Assembly: GCA_021781095.1 (NCBI GenBank)
Contig: JAJXXM010000215.1
Coordinates: forward strand, 1 to 14,963
From: a bacterium
GTDB taxonomy: Bacteria; Eremiobacterota; Eremiobacteria; Baltobacterales; Baltobacteraceae
Direction: 5' to 3'
DNA: 14,963 nt
Position 1 is the stretch's first letter. Each line of letters begins with the position of its first letter. Position numbers and translations under genes: made by a program. The notes below the pieces were generated by a model. It searched no databases, was not told the DNA's origin, and worked only from the letters and a program-made list of their open reading frames with translations. Shown one piece after another: positions 1-6,918 of the stretch.

Positions 1-107
1 CGCTGCGCGTAACCATGTCACGCCGAGTAGCCGCAGGCGGCGTATCGAGGCGCGCTGCGCGTAACCATGTCACGCCGAGTAGCCGCCGCAGGCGGCGTAT
101 CGAGGCG
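1..107 (+). repeat. Tandem pair of repeat-bearing units (52 and 55 bp)
   Basis: Bases 1-52 and 53-107 are the same unit repeated head to tail. Each opens with CGCTGCGCGTAACCAT and then carries one hairpin repeat. The second unit differs by a 3-base CCG insertion in the hairpin stem, so the core is GCCGC-AG-GCGGC in the first and GCCGCC-GCA-GGCGGC in the second. Short open frames across this region are by-products of the repeats; I see no gene here. Confidence 0.85.
17..53 (+). repeat. Interspersed hairpin repeat, copy 1 (forward)
   Basis: Constant left arm GTCACGCCGAGTA, a self-complementary core and constant right arm CGTATCGAGGCGC. This copy has the shortest core of the set, with a 5-bp stem. 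It belongs to the family found at 69, 139, 214, 14431, 14503, 14699 and 14797. Confidence 0.85.
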
Positions 108-127
108 CACATGCATCGTGGCGCGCG
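69..127 (+). repeat. Interspersed hairpin repeat, copy 2 (forward), extended
   Basis: The arms are as in copy 1, with core GCCGCC-GCA-GGCGGC. Similarity to the copy at 214 continues past the right arm: 69-127 and 214-272 match over 59 bases with one difference (T/A at 118 versus 263). These two are therefore recent duplicates that include flanking sequence. Confidence 0.85.
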
Positions 128-138
128 TGTGTTGAATT

Positions 139-179
139 CCCTCGATACGGTTGCTTCGCAACCTACTCGGGATGACAAG
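139..179 (-). repeat. Interspersed hairpin repeat, copy 3 (reverse)
   Basis: This is a reverse-orientation copy: CCTCGATACG, then core GGTTGC-TTC-GCAACC, then CTACTCGGGATGACAAG. Its core is the exact reverse complement of the core at 14503 but unrelated to the cores of its neighbours. The outer arm ends in GGATGAC, where most forward copies would read GGCGTGAC when reversed. A lone half-arm (CGTCGCGCCGAGTAC) follows at 193-207. Confidence 0.85.
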
Positions 180-213
180 GTAGGTTCGCCGCCGTCGCGC
201 CGAGTACGCTCTT

Positions 214-272
214 GTCACGCCGAGTAGCCGCCGCAGGCGGCGTATCGAGGCGCACATGCATCGAGGCGCGCG
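214..272 (+). repeat. Interspersed hairpin repeat, copy 4 (forward), extended
   Basis: Near-identical to 69-127, including about 19 bases after the right arm. It ends about 10 bases from the stop codon of the minus-strand glycosyltransferase, so the hairpin lies just downstream of that gene in the direction of transcription. There it could affect termination or mRNA 3'-end stability. No T-tract is visible. Confidence 0.85.
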
Positions 273-282
273 GTCGCGCTCG

Positions 283-1473
283 CTAGAATGCGGCGAGTTG
301 GAGTTGCGGTGCGAACGGAGAATCGTCGGCGGGAATCGTTCCGTCGACGGCGATCTGCGAGATGAGCGCCGCGATGCGGCGCGACGATGCTTTCGGTGCG
401 ACTTCTTCCTGGCGAATCCGAATCTGCACCAAGCGCGCGGGATCGGAGATCATCCGCTGCACCGCTCCGACGACCTGCGCCGCGCCGTGGAGTGCGACTT
501 CACCGAGCCCGTTCTTGCGAACGAAGTCGACGTTCCCGCGCTCTTGCCCCGGCACGTAATCGTAGACGACGACGGGGAGTTGTGCGGCGTTGGCCTCGGC
601 GAGCGAGCCCGGCCCGGCCTTGGTAACCAGCAGATCGACGGCGCGAAAATATTCGGGAATCTGATCGGTAAAACCGAGGAGGTGCATCCGCGTGGGAAGC
701 GTCGGCGCGAGTTCGGCGAGTCGCTCGCGCAGGGCTTCGTTCCGTCCGCAGACCACGACGAGCTCGACCGGCAAATCGGCCTTCGCCAGCGCGATCGCGG
801 TCGTCATGAGTTTGCCGCCGCCTTCGCCGCCCGCCATGAGCATCACGATCGAAGCCGCTTGCGGAAGCCCGAGCTCGCGACGCAATTCCTGTTTGGTGCC
901 GACGACATCGTCGAACTTCGGATGAATCGGATGCCCGAGCCAACGCAGGCGCGCCGGCGAGACGCCGCGCGATAAGGCGCGTAGATAGACTTCGCGCGCC
1001 GGAACGACGATAGCGTCGGCGTCGGGGGTGAGCCAGGATTCGTGAACTTTTCCGAGGTCGGTAATGACGGTCACGATCGGAATGTGGTTGAGCCCGGCAT
1101 CCGCGCGCGCGCGCAGCGCGGCATGATTGAGCAGCGGATGCACCGAGACGATCACGTCGGGGCGATATTCGAGGAAGAGATTTCGCAGCCGTTCGCGATA
1201 GAGCGGTTCGCAGAAGCGCACCAACGCGCGGTAGCGACGGCGGCCGTTGGTCGCATAATAGAGCGCGCCGTAGACCGGTGGGGCATAACGCAGCGCCATG
1301 CTGTAGCCCAGGCCGAGCTGGGTCAACGGGAAGGCGCAGTGCGCCGCCACATCGTCGATGCGGTGAACGAAAGCGGGATCCGTACGTTCGTCGAGCGCCG
1401 CGCAGATCGCATTGCTCGCGCTGCGGTGCCCGCCGCCGGTATCCGAAATGAGAAAGAGTGCGCGCTTAGCCAT
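283..1473 (-). CDS. MGDG synthase/UgtP-like processive glycosyltransferase
   Basis: 396 residues. The N-terminus has a DTGGGHRS motif (residues 11-18), the signature of the MGDG-synthase N-terminal domain (about 15-180), followed by a GT28-type C-terminal domain (about 200-375). That domain has AGGEGGGK near 214-221, KAGPGS at 285-290 and PGQERGN at 308-314, as in UDP-sugar enzymes of this family. The family transfers glucose or galactose from UDP-sugars to diacylglycerol on the cytoplasmic face of the membrane; the exact sugar and acceptor cannot be read here. I chose the ATG at 1473 because GGGGAG lies just upstream (1477-1482) and the GGGHRS motif sits where the family has it. The frame runs open a further 58 residues, but that part is low-complexity and overlaps the preceding gene. 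Only 10 bases separate it from the upstream hydroxylase-like gene, so the two are probably cotranscribed. Family assignment is strong, substrate unknown. Confidence 0.88.
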   Translation of the reverse strand: MAKRALFLISDTGGGHRSASNAICAALDERTDPAFVHRIDDVAAHCAFPLTQLGLGYSMALRYAPPVYGALYYATNGRRRYRALVRFCEPLYRERLRNLFLEYRPDVIVSVHPLLNHAALRARADAGLNHIPIVTVITDLGKVHESWLTPDADAIVVPAREVYLRALSRGVSPARLRWLGHPIHPKFDDVVGTKQELRRELGLPQAASIVMLMAGGEGGGKLMTTAIALAKADLPVELVVVCGRNEALRERLAELAPTLPTRMHLLGFTDQIPEYFRAVDLLVTKAGPGSLAEANAAQLPVVVYDYVPGQERGNVDFVRKNGLGEVALHGAAQVVGAVQRMISDPARLVQIRIRQEEVAPKASSRRIAALISQIAVDGTIPADDSPFAPQLQLAAF

Positions 1474-1483
1474 TATCTCCCCG

Positions 1484-2017
1484 TTAGGCGCGCACCGGTA
1501 TCCTCTTCGTCCGCCGACGTCGCGACGACGCGTTTCGAGTGCGGCGGCTGGTCGGGGCAAGGAGGCTGATGAGCGCTCGAGCCGGAGCATCGTAAAAGCG
1601 GAAGATGTCGCCGAACTCGATCTCAGGGTTTCGGTGGTGGCCGTCATGATCCTCGGGCAGCACGATCTGCAGGGGGCGCAGGATCGCCTCCATCGGGCGT
1701 GGGGTGCGCCAGCCCAGCTCGGTGGTATGGCGCCACCAGACGTGCAGCTGCCCCAGGAGGAGCCCCAGAAGCGCTCCTTGCCACGAGAGGCGGGCGGCCG
1801 CCGCCGCGACGATGAGGTAGGGCAGCGCGCCGAGGATGCCGTCGAGAAGGATCGCCGGGTCTCGCGAGAGGACGGCGTGATCCCAATAGGAACGACGGCG
1901 ATCGTGATGGGTGCGAAGGTGTAACGTGAACCAAAGATGCTGCGGAACGTGATACAAAAACGTAGAGCCGAGATCCCCGACGACGAGGACGATCAGTAAT
2001 GCGCCGACGATGTGCAT
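1484..2017 (-). CDS. Small membrane hydroxylase/desaturase-like protein with His-box motifs
   Basis: 177 residues, with hydrophobic stretches near 1-20, 57-78 and 80-95. Histidines cluster as in membrane-bound di-iron enzymes of the fatty acid hydroxylase/sterol desaturase superfamily: H23 and H27 (HxxxH), H33-H37-H38 (HxxxHH), H92/H97, and H124-H127-H128 (HxxHH, within EDHDGHHRNP). That family oxidises lipids, sterols or carotenoids in the membrane. The protein is shorter than many members, and the Arg-rich tail (about 158-177) looks cytosolic. The ATG at 2017 has a good ribosome site (AGAAGGGAA, 2025-2033). It precedes the glycosyltransferase gene by 10 bases, which suggests lipid modification and glycosylation in one path. 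Its first 19 bases overlap the start of the divergent lytic transglycosylase gene. The substrate is not predictable; a carotenoid hydroxylase or other superfamily member is possible. Confidence 0.68.
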   Translation of the reverse strand: MHIVGALLIVLVVGDLGSTFLYHVPQHLWFTLHLRTHHDRRRSYWDHAVLSRDPAILLDGILGALPYLIVAAAAARLSWQGALLGLLLGQLHVWWRHTTELGWRTPRPMEAILRPLQIVLPEDHDGHHRNPEIEFGDIFRFYDAPARALISLLAPTSRRTRNASSRRRRTKRIPVRA

Positions 2018-2733
2018 GGTTGCGTTCCCTTCTCGCTCGCGTGACGCCGATCTCGCTGGCGATGTTGTGCGCCTGCAATGCGTTCTCCCTGCAAAAACAG
2101 ACGCTCGTCGAACGAAACGCGCGTTTCGACGTCCCCTTAGTTAACGCAACCTTAAGTTGGCCGCAGCATCGTTTGCTCGTCGGTCTCGCCGGCGGCGATT
2201 TCGCGCGCAACGGCGGCATCGCACGCGACGACGTACGTGCGATCGCACGAGCGATACTCGCCGACAATCCCCGTATCGCTGCCGTCTCGGCGATCTACCT
2301 CGCGATCCTCACCGAGCGTGCCTCCCGAAACAACGATCTTCCACCGCTCTTTCTCGCGGCGACGTTACTGCAAGAATCCGCGTACGATCCGTATGCGCTT
2401 TCGTCGTCGGGCGCGATCGGCATCGGGCAATTCATGCCCGGCACCGCCGCGTCGGTCGGGCTCGATCCATTCGATCCCTACGCCTCGATCGCGGCGTCGG
2501 CGCGCTTGATCGGCGGATACGTCGCGCGCTATCGTAACGCACGCACCGGTTCGTTGCGCGGTTCTCCCTACGCGCTTGCCTTGGCGGCATACAACGCCGG
2601 GCCGGGCGCGGTGCGCGCGTATCGCGGCGTGCCGCCGTACGCCGAGACCGAACAGTATATCGCGTTGATTCGCTATCGTTGGGAGAAGATGCGCGCGTAC
2701 GAAGGGCGGGGGCGGATTCTCCTGCGGTTGTAG
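1999..2733 (+). CDS. SLT-family lytic transglycosylase
   Basis: 244 residues. The C-terminal half is a goose-lysozyme-like SLT domain (about 112-235). It holds the catalytic Glu126 in LLQESAYDP, the GIGQFMPGTA motif at 141-150, AYNAGPGAV at 197-205 and a conserved Tyr220 before the last helix. Such enzymes cleave the MurNAc-GlcNAc bond in the periplasm and leave 1,6-anhydromuramic ends. The N-terminus is basic then hydrophobic (RRRCAWLRSLLARVTPISLAML), followed by LCAC. This could be a loose lipobox with the lipid on Cys26, or an ordinary signal or anchor. The ATG at 1999 has GAGGA 10-14 bases upstream, and this start overlaps the divergent hydroxylase-like gene. A GTG at 2041 would avoid the overlap but lacks a ribosome site and most of the basic region. 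First of a three-gene run: the permease follows after 15 bases. Confidence 0.88.
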   Translation: MRRRCAWLRSLLARVTPISLAMLCACNAFSLQKQTLVERNARFDVPLVNATLSWPQHRLLVGLAGGDFARNGGIARDDVRAIARAILADNPRIAAVSAIYLAILTERASRNNDLPPLFLAATLLQESAYDPYALSSSGAIGIGQFMPGTAASVGLDPFDPYASIAASARLIGGYVARYRNARTGSLRGSPYALALAAYNAGPGAVRAYRGVPPYAETEQYIALIRYRWEKMRAYEGRGRILLRL

Positions 2734-2748
2734 AGAAGCGCGCCGACG

Positions 2749-4152
2749 ATGAGTCGGTTCCGTCAATTGCTCGCGCGACAACCAATCGCGCGCGATTCCG
2801 TTCAGAACGAAGGGCCGACGCTCCGTCGCGCGCTCGGCTGGCCGGCGCTCACCGCAATCGGGCTGGGAACGATGCTCGGCGGAATATTTCCGACGATCGG
2901 CGCCGGCGCGCACGTTGCGGGCCCGGCGGTCATTCTCGCATATCTGTTCTCCGGGCTCGTGAGCCTCTGCGTCGCACTCTGTTATGCGGAGTTCGCGTCG
3001 ATGGTTCCGATCGCGGGAAGCGCCTACACCTATGCCTATGCGACGCTTGGAGAATTCGTGGCGTGGGTGATCGGCTGGGATCTTATTCTCGAATACGGGC
3101 TCTCCGTCGCGCCGACCGCATCGTCGTGGTCGCAGTACGCCGAGCACCTGCTCGCGAAAATCGGCGTCGTCCTTCCGCTGTGGGCGCGCGAAGCGAACGT
3201 TTTTACCGCGCATCCCCAAATCGATCTCGTCGCGGCGCTCATCACGTTGGCGATTGCGGTCCTGGTGGCGATCGGCATCCGCGAATCGGCGCACGTCAAC
3301 GGGGCGTTGGTGATCTTTCAAGTGCTCTCGATGCTGGTCTTTCTCGCCGTCGTTTTGCCGGGAGTCCGCGCGGCGAATCTCACGCCTTTCGCGCCGCACG
3401 GATGGCACGGAATCGTGGCGAGCACCGCGCTGGTGTTCTACGCGTACATCGGTTTCGATACCGTCACGGTGGCGTCGGAGGAAGCGCACGAACCGAAGCG
3501 CCACGTTCCAATCGGCATCTTGCTCGCGCTGGCGATCGGCGGCCTGCTCTACGTAGCGATCGCCTACGCGACCGTCGGCGCGATCCCCTACGGACGGCTC
3601 TCCGATGGTGCGGCGATGCTCGACGCGCTCGCAAACGTCTCGCGGAATAACGCGCTCTACATCATCGTGGCGCTCGGCGGCGTCGCCGGCAACACGACCG
3701 TCATGCTTACCTCGCTGCTCGGACAGATTCGCATTTTCTACGTTATGGCGCGCGACCGAATGTTGCCGCCGGGAGTCGCGCGCATTCACCCGGTCTTCCG
3801 CACTCCGGCGCGCATGACCATCGTGACGGGGGTTATCGTCGCCGTTCTCGCCGCCGCACTTCCACTCTCGACGTTGTTGGACTTCGTAAATATCGGGACG
3901 CTCTCGGCGTTCGCCATCGTCTGCGCCGGCGTGTTGGTGCTGCGCATCGTCGAGCCGGATGCGCCACGACCCTTTCGCGCCCCGCTCGCGCCGCTCTTCA
4001 CCATCCTCGGCGCACTCGGTTGCATCTATCTCATTACCGGGCTCTCGTTGCCGACGTGGTTGCGCTTTGCGGCCTGGTTCGTCGTTGGGCTCGCGGTCTA
4101 TTTTCTCTACGGATTTCATCGTTCGTTGCTGCGGCCGGAGGCTAAATCGTGA
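2749..4152 (+). CDS. APC-family amino acid permease (CAT/YfnA-like)
   Basis: 467 residues with about 12 predicted membrane helices. Recognisable parts are the first helix with the glycine-rich GLGTMLGGIFPTIGAGA stretch (38-54), the CYAEFASMVPIAGSAYTYAY block (78-97) with GWDLILEYG (109-117), and the FYAYIGFDTVTVASEEAHEP segment near residues 230-250. These are typical of the cationic-amino-acid-transporter branch of the APC superfamily, which imports amino acids through the cytoplasmic membrane. The specific substrate cannot be read. The ATG at 2749 follows the transglycosylase stop by 15 bases, with a weak GAGAAG upstream. The stop codon overlaps the GTG start of the next gene (GTGA), and the egtD ribosome site lies inside this gene's last codons. 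Coupling to a histidine methyltransferase makes histidine, another basic amino acid or a histidine derivative plausible as cargo; that is inference. Confidence 0.9.
   Translation: MSRFRQLLARQPIARDSVQNEGPTLRRALGWPALTAIGLGTMLGGIFPTIGAGAHVAGPAVILAYLFSGLVSLCVALCYAEFASMVPIAGSAYTYAYATLGEFVAWVIGWDLILEYGLSVAPTASSWSQYAEHLLAKIGVVLPLWAREANVFTAHPQIDLVAALITLAIAVLVAIGIRESAHVNGALVIFQVLSMLVFLAVVLPGVRAANLTPFAPHGWHGIVASTALVFYAYIGFDTVTVASEEAHEPKRHVPIGILLALAIGGLLYVAIAYATVGAIPYGRLSDGAAMLDALANVSRNNALYIIVALGGVAGNTTVMLTSLLGQIRIFYVMARDRMLPPGVARIHPVFRTPARMTIVTGVIVAVLAAALPLSTLLDFVNIGTLSAFAIVCAGVLVLRIVEPDAPRPFRAPLAPLFTILGALGCIYLITGLSLPTWLRFAAWFVVGLAVYFLYGFHRSLLRPEAKS
4137..4141 (+). promoter_or_regulatory. Shine-Dalgarno of egtD inside the permease gene
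   Basis: GGAGG, seven bases before a GTG codon whose last two bases belong to the permease TGA stop. It fixes GTG 4149 as the egtD start and indicates translational coupling. Confidence 0.85.
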
Positions 4153-5162
4153 GCTCCGTGGAGTTCGGTGAACGGTACGCCGAGCGCATTTGGGAGACAC
4201 ATGTCGCCGAGGATTTCGAACGCGACGTCGTCGCCGGGCTGTTGGCGCGGAACAAGGCGATCCCCTCGAAGTATCTCTACGATGCGCTGGGATCGTTGCT
4301 CTTTGAGGCGATCGTGCTGCTGCCGGAGTACGATCTGCCGCGCCGCGAGGTGGCGTTGCTGGAACGGCACGCGGCGACGATCGTCTCGATGTTCCGGGCG
4401 CCGATCCACCTGTTGGAGCTCGGCAGCGGAAGCTCGTTGAAGACGCGTCTGTTGCTTGAAGCAGCGATCGCGCTGCACGGCGAGGCCGCCTATACGCCCA
4501 TCGACATCTCGCTCGAGTCGGTGCGGAGCGCGGCGAAGCGCTTGCTCGCACGGTATCCGGTGTTACGCGTTCGCGCGCTCGTCGGGGATTATTTCCAGGT
4601 GCTCGGAGAAGCGACGCAGCCGTCGCCGACGCTCGCGCTCTTTCTCGGCTCGAATCTCGGAAATTATCCCGGGGAGCGTGGGCGCGCGTTGTTACAGGCG
4701 CTTCACCGTTCGCTCTCGCGCGATGACCTGCTGCTCCTCGGCGTCGATCTGCGCAAGGATCCGGCGGTGATGGAACGCGCGTATAACGATGCGATCGGCG
4801 TGACGGCCGCGTTTTCGAAGAATCTCCTCGCACGGGTGAATCGCGACCTCGGCGCCGAGATCGAGATCGAGAACTTTCGCCATCACTCGCGCTTCGATGA
4901 ACGAACGGGAAGCATCGAAACGCATCTCGTCGCCGAACGAGCCGCGAACTATTCGCTCGGCGCGAACCGCGCTCGGGCTTCTTTTGCCGCGGGCGAGCGT
5001 ATTCACATCGAGTCGTCGCACAAGTTTACTCGCGCGGAGATTCGGACGCTGGCGGAAGCATCGGGTTTTGCGGAGCGGGCCTATCTCCCCGACGCGGATG
5101 AGGCATTCGCGCTCATTGTGCTGCAACGTTGTGCCGAGGACGGGGGCGGCCGTGCGAATTAA
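4149..5162 (+). CDS. egtD: L-histidine N-alpha-methyltransferase (EgtD-like)
   Basis: 337 residues, near the usual length (about 320-330). EgtD trimethylates histidine with three SAM to give hercynine, the first step to ergothioneine, in the cytosol. Visible family features are YLYDALGSLLFEAI (42-55) with LPEY (58-61), the SAM-binding loop ELGSGSSLKTR (90-100), PIDIS (117-121), FLGSNLGNYPG (165-175), AYNDAIGVTAAF (211-222) and a C-terminal E288-x-S290 in HIESSHKF. The last matches the Glu/Ser pair that binds the histidine imidazole in mycobacterial EgtD. Where mycobacterial EgtD has EYYPTR, this protein has EYDLPR (60-65), a departure in the substrate region that leaves some room for another amine substrate. 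GTG start with strong GGAGG; overlaps the permease stop. No EgtB-like gene lies in the window, so sulfur transfer must be encoded elsewhere or the product stays as hercynine. Its stop overlaps that of the convergent hydrolase. Confidence 0.85.
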   Translation: MSSVEFGERYAERIWETHVAEDFERDVVAGLLARNKAIPSKYLYDALGSLLFEAIVLLPEYDLPRREVALLERHAATIVSMFRAPIHLLELGSGSSLKTRLLLEAAIALHGEAAYTPIDISLESVRSAAKRLLARYPVLRVRALVGDYFQVLGEATQPSPTLALFLGSNLGNYPGERGRALLQALHRSLSRDDLLLLGVDLRKDPAVMERAYNDAIGVTAAFSKNLLARVNRDLGAEIEIENFRHHSRFDERTGSIETHLVAERAANYSLGANRARASFAAGERIHIESSHKFTRAEIRTLAEASGFAERAYLPDADEAFALIVLQRCAEDGGGRAN

Positions 5163-6340
5163 TCGTTACAGTTCGAGCGCGCGGGCCTTCCCTGAAAGCG
5201 GGCCGCCGCCCAGCGAAGAGCGGTAGCTTCGGTCTCTCGCAAAATGGAAAAGTGCGTGGCACCGCGCACGCGCCGATAGTCGACGACCGCCCCGCGCAAG
5301 CAGAGGGCCGCGCGAAGATCGTCGGTGACGGCGGGGGTGACGATCCGATCCGCCCCGCCTTGGAAGAGCAGCAGGGGCACCACCGGATGCATGTTGAGGG
5401 GATCGTTGCGTTGAAAATCGGGAACGAGCGCGCGCACGGCACGAGGGCTGCGAAAGAATCGATCGGTCGGGGTATCGCTCCACCAGAGGTTGCGCATGAG
5501 CGCGCCGATGCACCGCGTTTGCAGTTCGCCGAAATGTCGTAGCCCGGCGGGGCTGAGAATCCGGGAGAGCTCGATGTGTGGATCGACCGAGGCGATCCCC
5601 TCGACCATCGTTGCGACGAGCGGAAGGTTGCGGCTGATCGCGGTCGCTGCGGCCATCGAGGTGAGGGCGAGCGTGATGTGCGATCCGGGTGCATAGGAGA
5701 CGGCGCCGACTAAATGCAAGTGCGGCGCCCAGCGCGGCGCGCCCGCAGCGACGGCGATTGCGGCGGCGCCGCCCTCGGAATGCCCTGCGACGATCCAGTT
5801 GCGGCCGATCTGCGGATCGATCTCGCGAGCGGCGCGCACGATATCGGTGACGTCGTGAACTGAGGCGGTCGCGACGAAATATGGATGAATGCCTGGGGTT
5901 CCCTCGCCTTCATAATCCGTCGCCGCGACGACATATCCGGCGCGAACCCATGCCGCCAACCAGCGCTGTTCGACGTTGGGAATCGGATCGCGCGACGGGG
6001 CGCAGCGCGGCGCGTTTCCCGTGGTTCCATGCGCCCAACTCACGACCGGCCAGCCATGCGGCGGAGGGGTGCCGCGGGGGATCGCGATCGTGCCGGAGAC
6101 GGCGACGCGGCGTCCGAGCGGGGAGCGAGTCTCGTAGAGGACGAGCAGGTTGCGCGCTGCATCGGGCAGAGCCGCGCCGTTCGCGAGTGGGCGCTGCCAG
6201 AGCACGCTGCCGCGGTGGGCGCGCGGCAGCGGGGAGGGCACGGGATAGAGCGCGTTCGCGGTGGCGGCAGGCGTCGTCGCGAGCAGCACGAGGGCGAGCG
6301 CGCAAACCATTGCGCGCCGCGCTCCTACGCGCGAACCCAT
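5159..6340 (-). CDS. Secreted alpha/beta hydrolase, secretory-lipase-like
   Basis: 393 residues. The N-terminus is a signal peptide: basic MGSRVGARR, hydrophobic MVCALALVLLATTPA, then a likely cut after ATANA (about 30). The catalytic fold shows WAHGTTGNAP (102-111, probable oxyanion region), a nucleophile elbow GHSEGG with Ser188, an acid candidate Asp331 in GGADRIVTP and His363 in GATHFSIL. This resembles the secretory lipase (LIP) branch of alpha/beta hydrolases acting on esters outside the cytoplasm; the true substrate is unknown. I chose ATG 6340 because it supplies the basic n-region; ATG 6310, with GTAGGAG upstream, is an alternative that gives a weaker signal. The longer open frame up to 7003 only shadows the ABC genes. 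The 6340 start lies inside the end of the permease gene (16-base overlap), so it is the last gene of the importer run. Its stop overlaps that of egtD. Confidence 0.82.
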   Translation of the reverse strand: MGSRVGARRAMVCALALVLLATTPAATANALYPVPSPLPRAHRGSVLWQRPLANGAALPDAARNLLVLYETRSPLGRRVAVSGTIAIPRGTPPPHGWPVVSWAHGTTGNAPRCAPSRDPIPNVEQRWLAAWVRAGYVVAATDYEGEGTPGIHPYFVATASVHDVTDIVRAAREIDPQIGRNWIVAGHSEGGAAAIAVAAGAPRWAPHLHLVGAVSYAPGSHITLALTSMAAATAISRNLPLVATMVEGIASVDPHIELSRILSPAGLRHFGELQTRCIGALMRNLWWSDTPTDRFFRSPRAVRALVPDFQRNDPLNMHPVVPLLLFQGGADRIVTPAVTDDLRAALCLRGAVVDYRRVRGATHFSILRETEATALRWAAARFQGRPARSNCND

Positions 6341-6918
6341 GCGTACGTCGCGCGCTCGAGCGCTCGGAAGCAGAGGTCGGCGAACACCGCGAGCCCGGCG
6401 ACGCCGATGGCGCCGGCCAGCAGCATCGCATGATTTTGCAGCGCGAAGCCGGTGAATACGATCGCGCCGAGCCCGCTGCCGCCGACGTAGCCCCCGAGCG
6501 TCGCCAAGGCGATGCTCCCCAACGTCGCGATGCGCAGCCCGGAGAGAACGGCGGGCATCGCCGCTGGAAGTTCGACGCGAAGCCGACGCCTCCACGGCGG
6601 CATCCCCAGTGCAGCGGCGATCTCGCGTTGCTCGACCGGAATCGCCCGAACGCCGACGACCGTGCTCCGAAAGATGGCGTAGAGTGCGTATGCGACCAGT
6701 GCGATTTCGACACTCGTGTCTCCGAGTCCGACGAAGCGCACGAGAACCGCGAGGAGCGCGAGCGACGGTATGGTGTAGAGCGCTCCCAAAAGAGCGGAGG
6801 CTCCGCGTTCGATAGTTGGGCGATCGGCGAGTATCAGCGCCGACGGAATGGCGATTGCGGCGGCGACGGCAACGGCGACGGCGCAGAGCGCGATATGCGC
6901 GAGGATCGCGGAGATCAT
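6325..6918 (-). CDS. Betaine-type ABC importer permease (OpuCB/OpuCD-like), second in the operon
   Basis: 197 residues with about five or six membrane helices. An EAA-type loop contacts the ATPase (EIAAALGMPPWRRRLRVELP, 99-118). ALYTIPSLALLAVL (47-60) and GGYVGGSGLGAIVFTGF after the loop are typical of the short permeases of osmoprotectant (QAT) importers such as OpuC and E. coli OsmW/OsmY. It forms the membrane channel with the other permease of this operon. The ATG at 6918 shares ATGA with the ATPase stop, showing translational coupling. It is not fused to a binding domain, unlike the ergothioneine permease EgtU. Its specificity is set by the binding protein. Confidence 0.88.
   Translation of the reverse strand: MISAILAHIALCAVAVAVAAAIAIPSALILADRPTIERGASALLGALYTIPSLALLAVLVRFVGLGDTSVEIALVAYALYAIFRSTVVGVRAIPVEQREIAAALGMPPWRRRLRVELPAAMPAVLSGLRIATLGSIALATLGGYVGGSGLGAIVFTGFALQNHAMLLAGAIGVAGLAVFADLCFRALERATYAWVRA

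Noticed and set aside
256..975. 239-residue plus-strand frame opposite the glycosyltransferase
   Set aside because: Shadow of a strongly supported glycosyltransferase; no domain recognised.
2365..4833. 822-residue open frame antisense to the transglycosylase, permease and egtD
   Set aside because: Extremely Arg-rich with no domain. It overlaps three well-supported genes on the other strand.
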